Assembly (NCBI RefSeq): GCF_009830125.1
Contig: NZ_WUPT01000001.1
Location: 868,001-932,000, forward strand
Length of the DNA: 64,000 nt
Reading direction: 5' to 3'
Origin: Kangsaoukella pontilimi
GTDB taxonomy: Bacteria; Pseudomonadota; Alphaproteobacteria; Rhodobacterales; Rhodobacteraceae
Position numbers and translations under genes: made by a program. Each line of letters opens with the position of its first letter. The stretch's first letter is position 1. Below, piece by piece: positions 47,149-56,209 of this stretch. The notes below the pieces were generated by a model that did no database searches, had not been told where the DNA came from, and saw only the letters and a program-made list of their open reading frames with translations.

Positions 47149-47220
47149 ATTCCCGGTGGCGGGCGAAATCCGGCTGGTCTACCCTCTGCCGCGTGAGCGT
47201 TAACGGGAGGAACAACGACA

Positions 47221-48549
47221 GTGCGTTTCGGGGCAATCACGACCATCATTGCGACCCTTCTTGCGACGGCGGGCGCACGTGCCGACACGGGGCCGGTGGC
47301 GCTCGACCCCGGCGATTTCGAGGTCTTCGATCCGGTCCAGGTGCGCGCGGGATGGCTGCTGTTTTACGACCCGATCCTCTCGGGCAACCGCAACATCTCC
47401 TGTGCGACCTGTCACCATCCTCGCTTCGGCACCAGCGACGGGCTGTCGCTCGGGCTGGGCGAGGGCGGCGCAGGTCTCGGACCCGAGCGCAAGGCCGACC
47501 CGGCCAACCTGCCCGAACAGCGCATCCCCCGGAACTCGCCCGCGCTCTTCAATCTGGGCCACAGGGATATTGCGGTCATGTTCCACGATGGCCGGATCGA
47601 ACGGGACGAGAACCGTGAAAGCGGCCTCAGAACGCCGCTCGAGGACGAGATGGTGACGGGCTTTGCCAGTCTTCTGTCCGCGCAGACCATGTTTCCTGTC
47701 CTCTCGGCCGACGAGATGGCGGGGCATTACCAGGAGAACGACGTCTCGAAAGCCGTTCGGCAGGGGCGGATCACGGGCGAGGGCGGCGCGTGGGACATCA
47801 TCTCGCACCGTGTCGAGGCGATCCCCGACTATGCCGAGATGTTCCGTACCTTCGACACCGAGATCGCTGCGGGCAAACCGCTGGACTTCACCGATATCTC
47901 CGATGCTATCGCCGCCTTCGTCGCGACAGAATGGCGGGCGAGCGATACCGCCTATGACATCGCGCTCCGCGGTGGCGCGCCGCTCGACCCGATGGCCGCC
48001 GAAGGGCAGGCGCTGTTCTTCGGTGAGGCCGGTTGCGCCGCCTGTCACAGTGGCCCGCTTCTGAGCGACCAGTCCTTCCACGCCATGGCCGAACCGCAGC
48101 TTGGTCCCGGCAAGGCCGCACGCTTCGAAAGCCACCAGCGCGATGACGGGCGGTTCCGCGTGACGGGCCGTGAGGCGGATGCCTATGCCTTCCGGACACC
48201 CATGCTGAGAAACGTGGTCCACACCGGACCATGGGGCCATGCTGGCGCGCATACCGATCTCGGCCGTTTCCTCGCCTATCACGCCGACCCTGCACGGGGC
48301 CTGAACGGCTACGCGCCCCACGCAACGCTGACTGACCTGCCAGAGACCAAGCCCGACTGGACGATCATGGAGGATACCGCCGCGCGGGACGCCATTGCGG
48401 CCAGCTACGCGGGCGAGCCAGTGGATCTGAGCGACGCGGATATCCGGCGCCTGATTGCTTTCCTCGCGGCGCTTACCGATGAGACGGCCCTGAAGGGCCG
48501 GATGGGCATTCCCGACACCGTGCCAAGCGGGCTGCCTGTCGACCGCTGA
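47221..48549 (+). CDS. Di-heme cytochrome c peroxidase family protein (MauG/CcpA-like)
   Basis: A 442-residue periplasmic protein with a signal peptide (cleavage near GARA-DTG) and two c-type heme sites: CATCH at 61-65 and CAACH at 272-276. The family includes bacterial H2O2-reducing peroxidases and MauG, which oxidises protein tryptophans. TPMLRNVVHTGPWGHAGAHTDL is the conserved C-terminal segment. GTG start with a GGGAGGA site. It is convergent with a CRTAC1-type gene 12 bases away, a pairing that suggests partnership in the periplasm. Confidence 0.9.
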   Translation: MRFGAITTIIATLLATAGARADTGPVALDPGDFEVFDPVQVRAGWLLFYDPILSGNRNISCATCHHPRFGTSDGLSLGLGEGGAGLGPERKADPANLPEQRIPRNSPALFNLGHRDIAVMFHDGRIERDENRESGLRTPLEDEMVTGFASLLSAQTMFPVLSADEMAGHYQENDVSKAVRQGRITGEGGAWDIISHRVEAIPDYAEMFRTFDTEIAAGKPLDFTDISDAIAAFVATEWRASDTAYDIALRGGAPLDPMAAEGQALFFGEAGCAACHSGPLLSDQSFHAMAEPQLGPGKAARFESHQRDDGRFRVTGREADAYAFRTPMLRNVVHTGPWGHAGAHTDLGRFLAYHADPARGLNGYAPHATLTDLPETKPDWTIMEDTAARDAIAASYAGEPVDLSDADIRRLIAFLAALTDETALKGRMGIPDTVPSGLPVDR

Positions 48550-48561
48550 AGCGGCTGGGGA

Positions 48562-50088
48562 TTACTCCCGCACGATTTCGGCCCGGTCGCCTGCCGCCAC
48601 GCTGATCCAGGCCGTCGGCTCACCACCCCCCGGCCACCAAACGCGGAGCATCAGGCTCTCGGCCTCGCCCATCCCGATATGGATCGGCAACAGCGTGCCG
48701 GACACGTGCCCGCCGCCAATGGTTCGCTCGCGCCATTCCGTGCCGCCCTCGCGCCGGATCTCAAGCCACGCGCCGATGGCATCCCGGTTCGCGCCGGACT
48801 GGGACAGATCGACCGTTGCCCAGTTGCCGCTGTCTTCGGTCTCGTTCAGCCAGACCTCCATCGGGGCGCGGCGGTTGATGACCACCAGATCCAGCCGCCC
48901 GTCGAGGTTCAGATCAGCAAGCGCCGCGCCGCGCGACCGTGCCGTGGTGGCGACACCGGCAGCGACCGAGGCTTCCACGAACGCACCATCCGCCCGCTGC
49001 ATCAGCAGGTTGTTCGGGTCGTGGATGGCGTTCGACGGCATCTGGTCCACGTTGCCCTTGGCGATGAACAGATCCAGCAGGCCGTCATTGTCGATATCCC
49101 CGAACTCCGCGTGCCAGCCGGTCGAGGGCCGCCCGTCATCTCCCACATGGGGCCGGTGCGCCGTCGCGCCCCGCTCGAACGGGGCAGGCATGATCCGGCC
49201 CTCCCGGTTCAGGTGCAGCACCTGATCGCCCATCGAGGTCAGCATGACGTCGGGAAAACCGTCCCGCTCCAGATCCGCGCTCGCGATGCCCATGCCCCAG
49301 ATCGACACCCGATCCCAGCCGTCGCCCGTGTCGAGCGCGGTGAGGGGCGACATGCGCCACATCTGCTCGTAGCCGCCCTTCACATAGTAATGCCGGTCGT
49401 TCGAGATCCTGAGATCCGCCACCCCCTCGCGCCGCCAGTCCGAGAAGAGCATGGAGAGCGCACAGAACCCCGGCTCAAGCGGGACAGGCATGGCGTAGCC
49501 GCCCTCACCCGAGGGGCGGTAGAGCGCGTTCTCGTCGCAGGCTTCGAACGGGCCGTCGGGATCGTCCCGGTCGACATAGTTGCCGATGGCCAGGGTGGGC
49601 AGACTGTCCTGATCCTCCCAGGTGGCGGTGAAGGCGGTGCTCCATGCGTTGCCCCCATCGAAACCCCACTCGGCCGACGCGTCGCGAAATCCGCAGTCGC
49701 CGTCGCCCTTCAGAAGCATGTTCGCGCCGACGCGCAGCACAGCCAGATCGCTCAGCCCGTCGCCGTCGATGTCAATAGGGTAGGCGCCGGTGACGCGGGT
49801 CAGGTCGGGCAGGGCCTTCCCAAGCTGGAATTCAAGCGCGGCCGACTGGCCGGCGATGTTCACGAACAGGTGCGACGGCCCTTCGCCCCCGGCGGCGAAA
49901 ATGTCGGGCCGCGTGTCACCGTTGCAGTCGAAGACCGCCACGCCGCCACCGACGAAATGCTCCCAGCCGCCGGAGTAGACATGCTCGACCGGCAGCTCGC
50001 CTGCAACGTCCCGGAACAAGGGGTCGCCTGCGGTGCCGATAGACGGCATCAGCGTCAGGCAGAAAGCAAACGCAAGACGAAGGGTCAC
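48562..50088 (-). CDS. CRTAC1-family FG-GAP repeat protein with ASPIC/UnbV tail
   Basis: A 508-residue exported protein: signal peptide ending near residue 20 (SIGTA-GDPLF). Calcium-binding FG-GAP loops of type DxDxDG recur (DIDGDGLSDL, DLERDGFPDV, DIDNDGLLDL, DLNLDGRLDL), so a seven-bladed beta-propeller is likely. The C-terminal about 100 residues (IGAWLEIRREGGTEWRE and HIGMGEAE) match the ASPIC/UnbV domain. Function is unknown; adhesion or protein-binding is usual. GTG start overlaps the ROK stop (GTGA), so it is translated from the ROK message. Confidence 0.85.
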   Translation of the reverse strand: MTLRLAFAFCLTLMPSIGTAGDPLFRDVAGELPVEHVYSGGWEHFVGGGVAVFDCNGDTRPDIFAAGGEGPSHLFVNIAGQSAALEFQLGKALPDLTRVTGAYPIDIDGDGLSDLAVLRVGANMLLKGDGDCGFRDASAEWGFDGGNAWSTAFTATWEDQDSLPTLAIGNYVDRDDPDGPFEACDENALYRPSGEGGYAMPVPLEPGFCALSMLFSDWRREGVADLRISNDRHYYVKGGYEQMWRMSPLTALDTGDGWDRVSIWGMGIASADLERDGFPDVMLTSMGDQVLHLNREGRIMPAPFERGATAHRPHVGDDGRPSTGWHAEFGDIDNDGLLDLFIAKGNVDQMPSNAIHDPNNLLMQRADGAFVEASVAAGVATTARSRGAALADLNLDGRLDLVVINRRAPMEVWLNETEDSGNWATVDLSQSGANRDAIGAWLEIRREGGTEWRERTIGGGHVSGTLLPIHIGMGEAESLMLRVWWPGGGEPTAWISVAAGDRAEIVRE

Positions 50089-51356
50089 GCGGCGTTTCCC
50101 GCACGGACGGAAAGCTGCGCCTCGGTCACGTAGGACAGCGCCAGCGTCGACGCCCCAGATGCCCAGACCAGATCGCCCCAGGCGTGGACTTCGACCGGCG
50201 GCGCGGCGACCCCGGAGTTCAGCGCGTGGGACGCCATCTCGTCCAGCATCTGGCTGGAGTAGAGGTATTCGTACTGCATCCGCCCGCCCGACAGGATCAC
50301 CAGTTGCGGGTCGAACAGGTTCAGCACGTTGCCCATGCCAAGCGCGAGGTACTTGCCCGCCCGCTCGAAGATCGAGCGCGCGGCGGCGTTCCCGGCCTTT
50401 GCGTCGGCGTAAAGACGTTCGAGCACCTCCGGCACTTCGGTGCTGGCGGCGATGGGCGCATTGGTCGCCACGGCGGCCTCGCGGACAAGCGCATAGTCGG
50501 CCACATAGGCCTCAAGGCAGCCGCGCTGGCCGCAGCGGCAAAGCGCCCCGTCGAGCGCGACCTTGGTGTGGCCAAGCTCCATCCCCATGCCGCGCGCCCC
50601 GCGGTAGAGCTTGTGGTTCATCACCAGCCCCATGCCGACGCCGTGCTCGATGGTGACAACTGCGAAGTTCGAAATCTGCCGCCCGACGCCGAACCAGAGT
50701 TCGGCCAGCGCCACGAGATTCGCGTCATTGTCGATCGTGACCGGCAGGCCGAGCCGGTCGGACATGAGGGCGGCAAAGGGCAGGGGGCCGCACTCCATCA
50801 CGGGCGACCAGTGCACCATCCCTTTCGACGGATCGACGAAGCCCGGCACTCCGATCCCGACCGCGGACAGTTTCAAGACCGGAATGCCTGCGCTGCGGCA
50901 GACATCCTCAACCAGTTCCGCCGTCGAATCGACGATGCATTCGGGAGAACGATTTTCCGACGCGCGCATCGTGGCAGAGGCGATCTGCCGCCCGGCAAAG
51001 TCGTGAATGACGGCGGTGTGTTCGAGATCGGAGAGCTTCAGCCCCGCAACGACATGGGCATCGGGCTCGACCCCAAGCGCGATGGGCGGGCGACCGCGCC
51101 CTGTCTCACCCGCTTCATGGGCGCCGGGCAATTCGCGGATAAGCCCCATCTCGATCAGAGCGGAGGTCTGCGTGGTGACGGTGCCGGGGCTGATCATCAG
51201 ATCCTTCGCGATGGTTGCACGTGACACGGCCCCCATGGCGCGGATACGCTCGAAGATAGAAAGCCTAAGGGAATCGGGTGAATCGGCGGGAGGAAGGAAC
51301 GGGCCACAGCCCGCAACCTCGGGGGACTCAAACGAAACATGTTTGATCTCACCCAT
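50085..51356 (-). CDS. ROK-family transcriptional regulator (XylR-like)
   Basis: A 423-residue repressor: N-terminal winged helix (about 30-95, AVSRATIAKDLMISPGTVTT) and a ROK sugar-binding domain with GIGVPGFVDPSKGMVHWSP, a DNDANLVALAE sugar-binding loop and the zinc motif CRCGQRGCLEAY. GGAGGAG precedes the ATG. It is divergent from xylF across 195 bases and probably represses the xylose operon when xylose is absent. It overlaps the CRTAC1 gene. Confidence 0.92.
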   Translation of the reverse strand: MGEIKHVSFESPEVAGCGPFLPPADSPDSLRLSIFERIRAMGAVSRATIAKDLMISPGTVTTQTSALIEMGLIRELPGAHEAGETGRGRPPIALGVEPDAHVVAGLKLSDLEHTAVIHDFAGRQIASATMRASENRSPECIVDSTAELVEDVCRSAGIPVLKLSAVGIGVPGFVDPSKGMVHWSPVMECGPLPFAALMSDRLGLPVTIDNDANLVALAELWFGVGRQISNFAVVTIEHGVGMGLVMNHKLYRGARGMGMELGHTKVALDGALCRCGQRGCLEAYVADYALVREAAVATNAPIAASTEVPEVLERLYADAKAGNAAARSIFERAGKYLALGMGNVLNLFDPQLVILSGGRMQYEYLYSSQMLDEMASHALNSGVAAPPVEVHAWGDLVWASGASTLALSYVTEAQLSVRAGNAA

Positions 51357-51551
51357 TAATTCTCCTCCAAAACTTTATGCCGACAAAAATGGCATAATCC
51401 CCCCCGCTCAGGCGGAAGATTGCCCCTGCATCCTGCTTCGATCAACAACATTCTTAGTTTCGAGTGCATTTTTTTGTTTGACACGAAAATTAATTCATTG
51501 GAACATCTGGCGCGAGGGCCCGGAATGGGTCCCGAGTTTTGGGAGGATACC
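51357..51551 (+). promoter_or_regulatory. Divergent control region of the xylose locus
   Basis: 195 bases between the ROK gene and xylF. TTGACA at 51478-51483 is a good -35; GAACAT at 51501-51506 is a weak -10 at 17-base spacing. AT-rich sequence around 51470-51500 (TTTTTTTG, AAAATTAATTCATT) is the likely ROK operator. I cannot define exact operator arms. Confidence 0.45.
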
Positions 51552-52586
51552 ATGAAAAGAAGAACACTCGTCGCCGCACTGGCGGCCGCGACCTGCCTGA
51601 CGTCCCCGGCCTTTGCCGGAAGCCACAGCGTGACTGTCGGCGTCAGCTGGTCGAACTTTCAGGAAGAGCGCTGGAAGACCGACGAAGCCGCGATCAAGTC
51701 GGCGCTCGAAGCCGCTGGCGCAAGCTATGTCTCGGCCGACGCCCAGTCGTCGTCGTCGAAGCAGCTTTCCGACGTCGAGAGCCTGATCGCTCAGGGCGTC
51801 GACGCTCTGATCATCCTCGCGCAGGACGCCTCGGCCATCGGCCCGGCGGTGCAGGCCGCTGCCGACGAAGGCATCCCGGTCGTCGCTTATGACCGCCTGA
51901 TCGAAGACCCGCGCGCCTTCTACCTGACTTTCGACAACGTCGAAGTCGGCCGGATGCAGGCCCGCGCCGTGCTCGAGGCGCAGCCCGAAGGCAACTACGT
52001 CATGATCAAGGGCTCGGCCACCGACCCGAACGCGGACTTCCTCCGCGGCGGCCAGCAGGAAGTCCTGCAGGAAGCCATCGACGCCGGCCGCATCACCATC
52101 GTCGGCGAAAGCTACACCGACGGCTGGGTGCCTGCGAACGCGCAGCGCAACATGGAGCAGATCCTGACCGCCAACGACAACAACGTCGACGCGGTCGTGG
52201 CCTCGAACGACGGCACCGCCGGTGGCGCGGTCGCTGCTCTGGAAGCCCAGGGCATGGCCGGTATCCCGGTGTCGGGCCAGGACGGCGACCACGCCGCTCT
52301 GAACCGCATCGCCCGCGGCACGCAGACCGTTTCGGTCTGGAAAGACGCGCGTGATCTCGGCCGTGCGGCCGGTGAAATCGCCGTCGCTCTCGCCGGTGGC
52401 ACCGCTCTGGCGGATGTCGATGGCGCGATGGAATGGACCTCGCCCGCGGGCACCACGATGAACGCAATGTTCCTCGAGCCCGTGCCGATCACCGCCGACA
52501 ACCTGACCACGGTCACGGATGCCGGCTGGATCTCGGTCGACGTGCTCTGCCAGGGCGTGTCGGGCGGACCGGCCCCCTGTAACTAA
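51552..52586 (+). CDS. xylF: D-xylose ABC transporter substrate-binding protein
   Basis: A 344-residue periplasmic sugar-binding protein. GGGAGGAT precedes the ATG; the signal peptide ends at about residue 22 (SPAFA-GSHSV). Sequence is XylF-like: GVSWSNFQEERWKTDEAAIK at the mature N-terminus, ARAVLEAQPEGNYVMIKGS, and PVSGQDGD in the second lobe. It delivers xylose to XylHG. The frame is open upstream, but those codons lie in the promoter region. A hairpin follows the gene. Confidence 0.95.
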   Translation: MKRRTLVAALAAATCLTSPAFAGSHSVTVGVSWSNFQEERWKTDEAAIKSALEAAGASYVSADAQSSSSKQLSDVESLIAQGVDALIILAQDASAIGPAVQAAADEGIPVVAYDRLIEDPRAFYLTFDNVEVGRMQARAVLEAQPEGNYVMIKGSATDPNADFLRGGQQEVLQEAIDAGRITIVGESYTDGWVPANAQRNMEQILTANDNNVDAVVASNDGTAGGAVAALEAQGMAGIPVSGQDGDHAALNRIARGTQTVSVWKDARDLGRAAGEIAVALAGGTALADVDGAMEWTSPAGTTMNAMFLEPVPITADNLTTVTDAGWISVDVLCQGVSGGPAPCN

Positions 52587-52594
52587 GCCTTATC

Positions 52595-52620
52595 GCGGCG
52601 GCGCCTTCGGGGGCCGCCGC
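52595..52620 (+). terminator. GC-rich hairpin after xylF
   Basis: GCGGCGGCGCC (52595-52605) faces GGGGCCGCCGC (52610-52620) around a TTCG tetraloop; one mismatch lies near the loop. TTTCG follows. Nine bases after the xylF stop and 67 before xylH, it may partly terminate and raise xylF over xylHG expression. Confidence 0.7.
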
Positions 52621-52687
52621 TTTCGCTTTCCGATACCGCGCGCCCCCGGCGCTGCGGCTCTGACCCCGCATCGAAAGAGGCCAGCCA

Positions 52688-53986
52688 ATGACCGACACGG
52701 CTCACGCCCCGGCAGACGCGCCGCGCAAACGCAGTCTTCTTGAAACGCTCGAAGTCGACACCCGCCTCCTGGGCATGATCGGCGCCTTCATCGTGTTGTG
52801 CCTGATTTTCAACTTCGTGACGGACGGGCGGTTTCTGACGGCCCGGAACATCTTCAACCTGACCATTCAGACCGTCTCGGTCGCGATCATGGCGACAGGC
52901 ATGGTGTTCATCATCGTCACCCGACATATCGACCTTTCGGTCGGCTCGCTTCTGGCGACCTGCTCGGCCTTCATGGCCATGGCCCAGACCGTTTGGCTGC
53001 CCAATGCGCTCGGTCTCGAACTTGGCAGCGCCGCCATTGCGCCGCTCGCCATCATCCTCGGCCTGATCGTGGGCGCTCTGATCGGTGCCTTTCACGGCTG
53101 GCTGGTCGGTTATCTGACCATCCCGGCCTTCATCGTCACGCTTGGCGGGCTTCTCGTCTGGCGGAACGCGGCATGGTACCTGACCAACGGCCAGACCATC
53201 GGCCCGCTCGACGAGACCTACAACCTCTTCGGCGGCACCAACGGCACGCTTGGACCGACATGGTCCTGGATTTTCGGGATTGCGGCCGCGATTGCCGCCG
53301 TGGCGATCCTTTTCTCGTCGCGCCGGAACAAGGTCAGCCACGAGTTTCCCGTCAAGCCTCTGTGGGCCGAGGTGTCGCTTGCCGCGATCGTGGTTGCGGC
53401 CATTCTCGGGTTCATCGCGATCCTGAACTCTTACGAGGTTCCGACAGCCCGTCTGGAACGCCTGTTCGAGGCGCGGGGCGAGGTGATGCCCGAGGGCTTC
53501 ACCACCGGCTACGGTCTTCCGATCTCTGTTCTGCTGCTGATCATCGTCGCCATCGTGATGACCGTCGTGGCGCAGCGCACCCGGCTCGGGCGTTATATCT
53601 TCGCCACCGGCGGCAACCCTGATGCGGCGGACCTCTCGGGCATCAACACACGCCTGCTGACGGTCAAGATCTTCGCGCTGATGGGCTTTCTCTGCGCTCT
53701 GTCTGCGGTCGTCGCCTCGGCGCGCCTCACGTTCCACTCGAACGACATCGGCACGCTGGACGAACTCCGCGTCATCGCGGCGGCCGTCATCGGCGGCACG
53801 GCTCTTTCGGGCGGCATCGGCACGATCTACGGCGCCATCCTGGGCGCGCTGATCATGCAGTCGCTGCAATCGGGCATGGCCATGGTGGGCGTGGACGCGC
53901 CGTTCCAGAACATCGTCGTGGGCAGCGTCCTCGTGATCGCGGTCCTCATCGACATCATCTACCGCAAGCGGACAGGAGCACACTGA
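52688..53986 (+). CDS. xylH: D-xylose ABC transporter permease
   Basis: A 432-residue permease with about ten or eleven helices. Diagnostic segments are VSVAIMATGMVFIIVTRHIDLSVGS split across about 62-84 and the BPD_transp_2 region GRYIFATGGNPDAADLSGIN near 300. GTALSGGIGTIYGAILGALI is the C-terminal conserved loop. It forms the channel for XylF-delivered xylose. xylG starts one base after the stop. Confidence 0.95.
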   Translation: MTDTAHAPADAPRKRSLLETLEVDTRLLGMIGAFIVLCLIFNFVTDGRFLTARNIFNLTIQTVSVAIMATGMVFIIVTRHIDLSVGSLLATCSAFMAMAQTVWLPNALGLELGSAAIAPLAIILGLIVGALIGAFHGWLVGYLTIPAFIVTLGGLLVWRNAAWYLTNGQTIGPLDETYNLFGGTNGTLGPTWSWIFGIAAAIAAVAILFSSRRNKVSHEFPVKPLWAEVSLAAIVVAAILGFIAILNSYEVPTARLERLFEARGEVMPEGFTTGYGLPISVLLLIIVAIVMTVVAQRTRLGRYIFATGGNPDAADLSGINTRLLTVKIFALMGFLCALSAVVASARLTFHSNDIGTLDELRVIAAAVIGGTALSGGIGTIYGAILGALIMQSLQSGMAMVGVDAPFQNIVVGSVLVIAVLIDIIYRKRTGAH

Positions 53987-53987
53987 T

Positions 53988-54752
53988 ATGGCTGAAGACC
54001 GCGGAACCCCTCTTGTCGAGTTGAACGACATTTCGATCTCTTTTGGTGGCATCAAGGCCGTCGATCATGTCAGCGTCGATCTCTACCCGGGCGAGGTCGT
54101 TGGCCTTCTGGGCCATAACGGCGCGGGCAAATCGACGCTGATCAAATGCCTCTCGGGCGCTTACCAGAAGGATTCGGGCGAAATCCGCATCCGGGGCCAG
54201 AAGGTCGAGATAAACAACCCGCGCGACGCGCGCGCTCACAATATCGAGACGATCTACCAGACGCTGGCGCTTGCCGACAATCTGGACGCCGCCTCGAACC
54301 TGTTTCTGGGCCGCGAGATCACGACCGCGACCGGCCTTGTCGACGATGCCGCGATGGAAGCCGAGACGCGCAAGATCATGGCGCGTCTCAACCCGAACTT
54401 CCGCAAGTTCTCCTCGCCGGTCTCGGCGCTTTCGGGCGGTCAGCGTCAGTCGGTCGCCATCGCGCGGGCGGTCTATTTCAACGCCAAGATCCTGATCATG
54501 GACGAACCGACCGCAGCCCTCGGGCCTCAGGAAACCCAGATGGTGGCCGAACTGATCCAGGAGCTGAAGCGTCAGGGCCTCGGCATCTTCCTGATCGACC
54601 ACGACGTGCATCAGGTGAAGGCGCTGTGCGACAGGGCCGCCGTGATGAAGAACGGCAAGCTGGTCGGCGTCGTCAATGTGGATGAGGTATCCACCGACGA
54701 TATCCTCGCCATGATCATCGCCGGCAAGAAACCCGAACACCTGGCCGCCTGA
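53988..54752 (+). CDS. xylG: Xylose/sugar ABC transporter ATPase, single-domain type
   Basis: A 254-residue ATPase with Walker A GHNGAGKST (about 41-49), signature LSGGQRQSVAIARA and Walker B ILIMDEPTAALG. E. coli XylG is about twice as long with two ATPase domains; the short form here resembles FrcA-type ATPases and would have to dimerise. It is immediately downstream of xylH, so I assign it to this system. Confidence 0.9.
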   Translation: MAEDRGTPLVELNDISISFGGIKAVDHVSVDLYPGEVVGLLGHNGAGKSTLIKCLSGAYQKDSGEIRIRGQKVEINNPRDARAHNIETIYQTLALADNLDAASNLFLGREITTATGLVDDAAMEAETRKIMARLNPNFRKFSSPVSALSGGQRQSVAIARAVYFNAKILIMDEPTAALGPQETQMVAELIQELKRQGLGIFLIDHDVHQVKALCDRAAVMKNGKLVGVVNVDEVSTDDILAMIIAGKKPEHLAA

Positions 54753-54785
54753 GGCCGGCACCCAAGACCCGAACGGAGCCCTCCC

Positions 54786-56087
54786 ATGACCGACTTCTTC
54801 AAGGACATTCCTGAAATCGCCTACGAGGGCCCCGACAGCACGAACGAATTCGCCTATCGCCACTACAACCCGGCCGAGATGCTGAACGGCAAGTCGATGG
54901 AAGACCATCTGCGTTTCGCCATCGCCTACTGGCACAGCTTCGCATGGCCGGGCGGTGACCCGTTCGGGGGGCAGACCTTCGAGCGCCCGTGGTTCGGCGA
55001 CACGATGGACCTTGCCCGGCTCAAGGCCGACGTGGCCTTCGAAATGTTCCGCATTCTCGGGCAGCCGTTCTATTGCTGGCATGACGCCGACGTCCGTCCC
55101 GAAGGCGCGACGCTGGCTGAGAGCCGCTCGCGCATGGAAGAGATGACCGATTATCTCGGCCAGAAGCAGGAGGCGCAGGGCACGCGTCTTCTCTGGGGCA
55201 CGGCGAACCTGTTCACCAACCGCCGCTTCATGGCCGGCGCGGCGACCAACCCGGACCCGGATGTCTTCGCCTATTCGGCCGGGATCGTGAAATACTGCAT
55301 GGACGCCACGCAAAAGCTCGGTGGCGAGAACTACGTTCTCTGGGGCGGGCGTGAGGGCTATGAGACGCTTCTCAACACCGACCTCAAGCGCGAGCGCGCG
55401 CATGCGGGCCGCTTCCTCCAGATGGTGGTCGAGTACAAGCACAAGATCGGCTTCAAGGGGGCCATTCTGGTCGAGCCCAAGCCGCAGGAGCCTTCCAAGC
55501 ACCAGTACGATTACGACGTCGCCACGGTCTACGGCTTCCTCAAGGAGTTCGGTCTGGAAGGCGAAGTGAAGATGAATATCGAGCAGGGCCACGCGATCCT
55601 TGCCGGTCACTCCTTCGAGCACGAGCTTGCCATGGCGGCGAGCCTCGGAATCTTCGGGTCGATCGACATGAACCGGAACGACTATCAGTCGGGCTGGGAT
55701 ACCGACCAGTTTCCGAACAACTTGCCCGAAGTTGCGCTGGCCTATTACGAGGTCATCAAGGCCGGCGGCTTCACCACGGGCGGCACGAATTTCGACGCCA
55801 AGCTCAGGCGGCAGTCGCTCGATCCGGTGGACCTTATTCTCGCCCATGCGGGTGCCTTCGACGTCTGTGCACGGGGCTACAAGGCGGCGGCGGCGATGCT
55901 GGCCGATGGAGCGTTGGAAGCGGCGCGTGCACAACGCTACGCCGGCTGGGACAGCGCCGAGGCGCAGGCCATGCTGGGGCAGGGGCTGGACGAGATCGCC
56001 GCGCGGGTCGAGGCCGAGGGCATCGAGCCGGAACCGCGCTCGGGCCGTCAGGAGCGCCTGGAAAACCTCGTCAACCGCTTCACCTGA
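54786..56087 (+). CDS. xylA: Xylose isomerase
   Basis: A 433-residue class II xylose isomerase, converting D-xylose to D-xylulose. Catalytic His is in [13 protein letters not shown] (about 97-109); metal-site Glu/Asp/His are in [20 protein letters not shown] and [16 protein letters not shown]. The sequence has QGH where EANH is common in the same motif, a conservative difference. It follows xylG by 33 bases. No xylulokinase gene (xylB) follows; the next gene is an unrelated binding protein. Confidence 0.97.
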   Translation: MTDFFKDIPEIAYEGPDSTNEFAYRHYNPAEMLNGKSMEDHLRFAIAYWHSFAWPGGDPFGGQTFERPWFGDTMDLARLKADVAFEMFRILGQPFYCWHDADVRPEGATLAESRSRMEEMTDYLGQKQEAQGTRLLWGTANLFTNRRFMAGAATNPDPDVFAYSAGIVKYCMDATQKLGGENYVLWGGREGYETLLNTDLKRERAHAGRFLQMVVEYKHKIGFKGAILVEPKPQEPSKHQYDYDVATVYGFLKEFGLEGEVKMNIEQGHAILAGHSFEHELAMAASLGIFGSIDMNRNDYQSGWDTDQFPNNLPEVALAYYEVIKAGGFTTGGTNFDAKLRRQSLDPVDLILAHAGAFDVCARGYKAAAAMLADGALEAARAQRYAGWDSAEAQAMLGQGLDEIAARVEAEGIEPEPRSGRQERLENLVNRFT

Positions 56088-56160
56088 CACGCTTCGGTGA
56101 CGCGTCGCCGAAGGTTCTGCGCTCGGTTAGGGGCTTCATAAGGAATTCAGCGTTATAGCC

Positions 56161-56198
56161 CCGGAAACAGTTTCAAGACCAAATTCTTCTGTTTCCGG
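56161..56198 (+). repeat. Inverted repeat just upstream of the TRAP binding-protein gene
   Basis: CCGGAAACAG (56161-56170) and CTGTTTCCGG (56189-56198) are perfect 10-base inverted arms, separated by 18 bases, ending 11 bases before the ATG. A hairpin in the leader or a regulator-binding site are both possible. TTATAG at about 56153 could be a -10 box. Confidence 0.6.
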
Positions 56199-56209
56199 CA
56201 AGGGGCGAT

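Noticed and set aside
53955-56090. A 711-codon minus-strand frame over xylG and xylA
   Set aside because: Antisense shadow of xylG/xylA; no domain and no ribosome-binding site.
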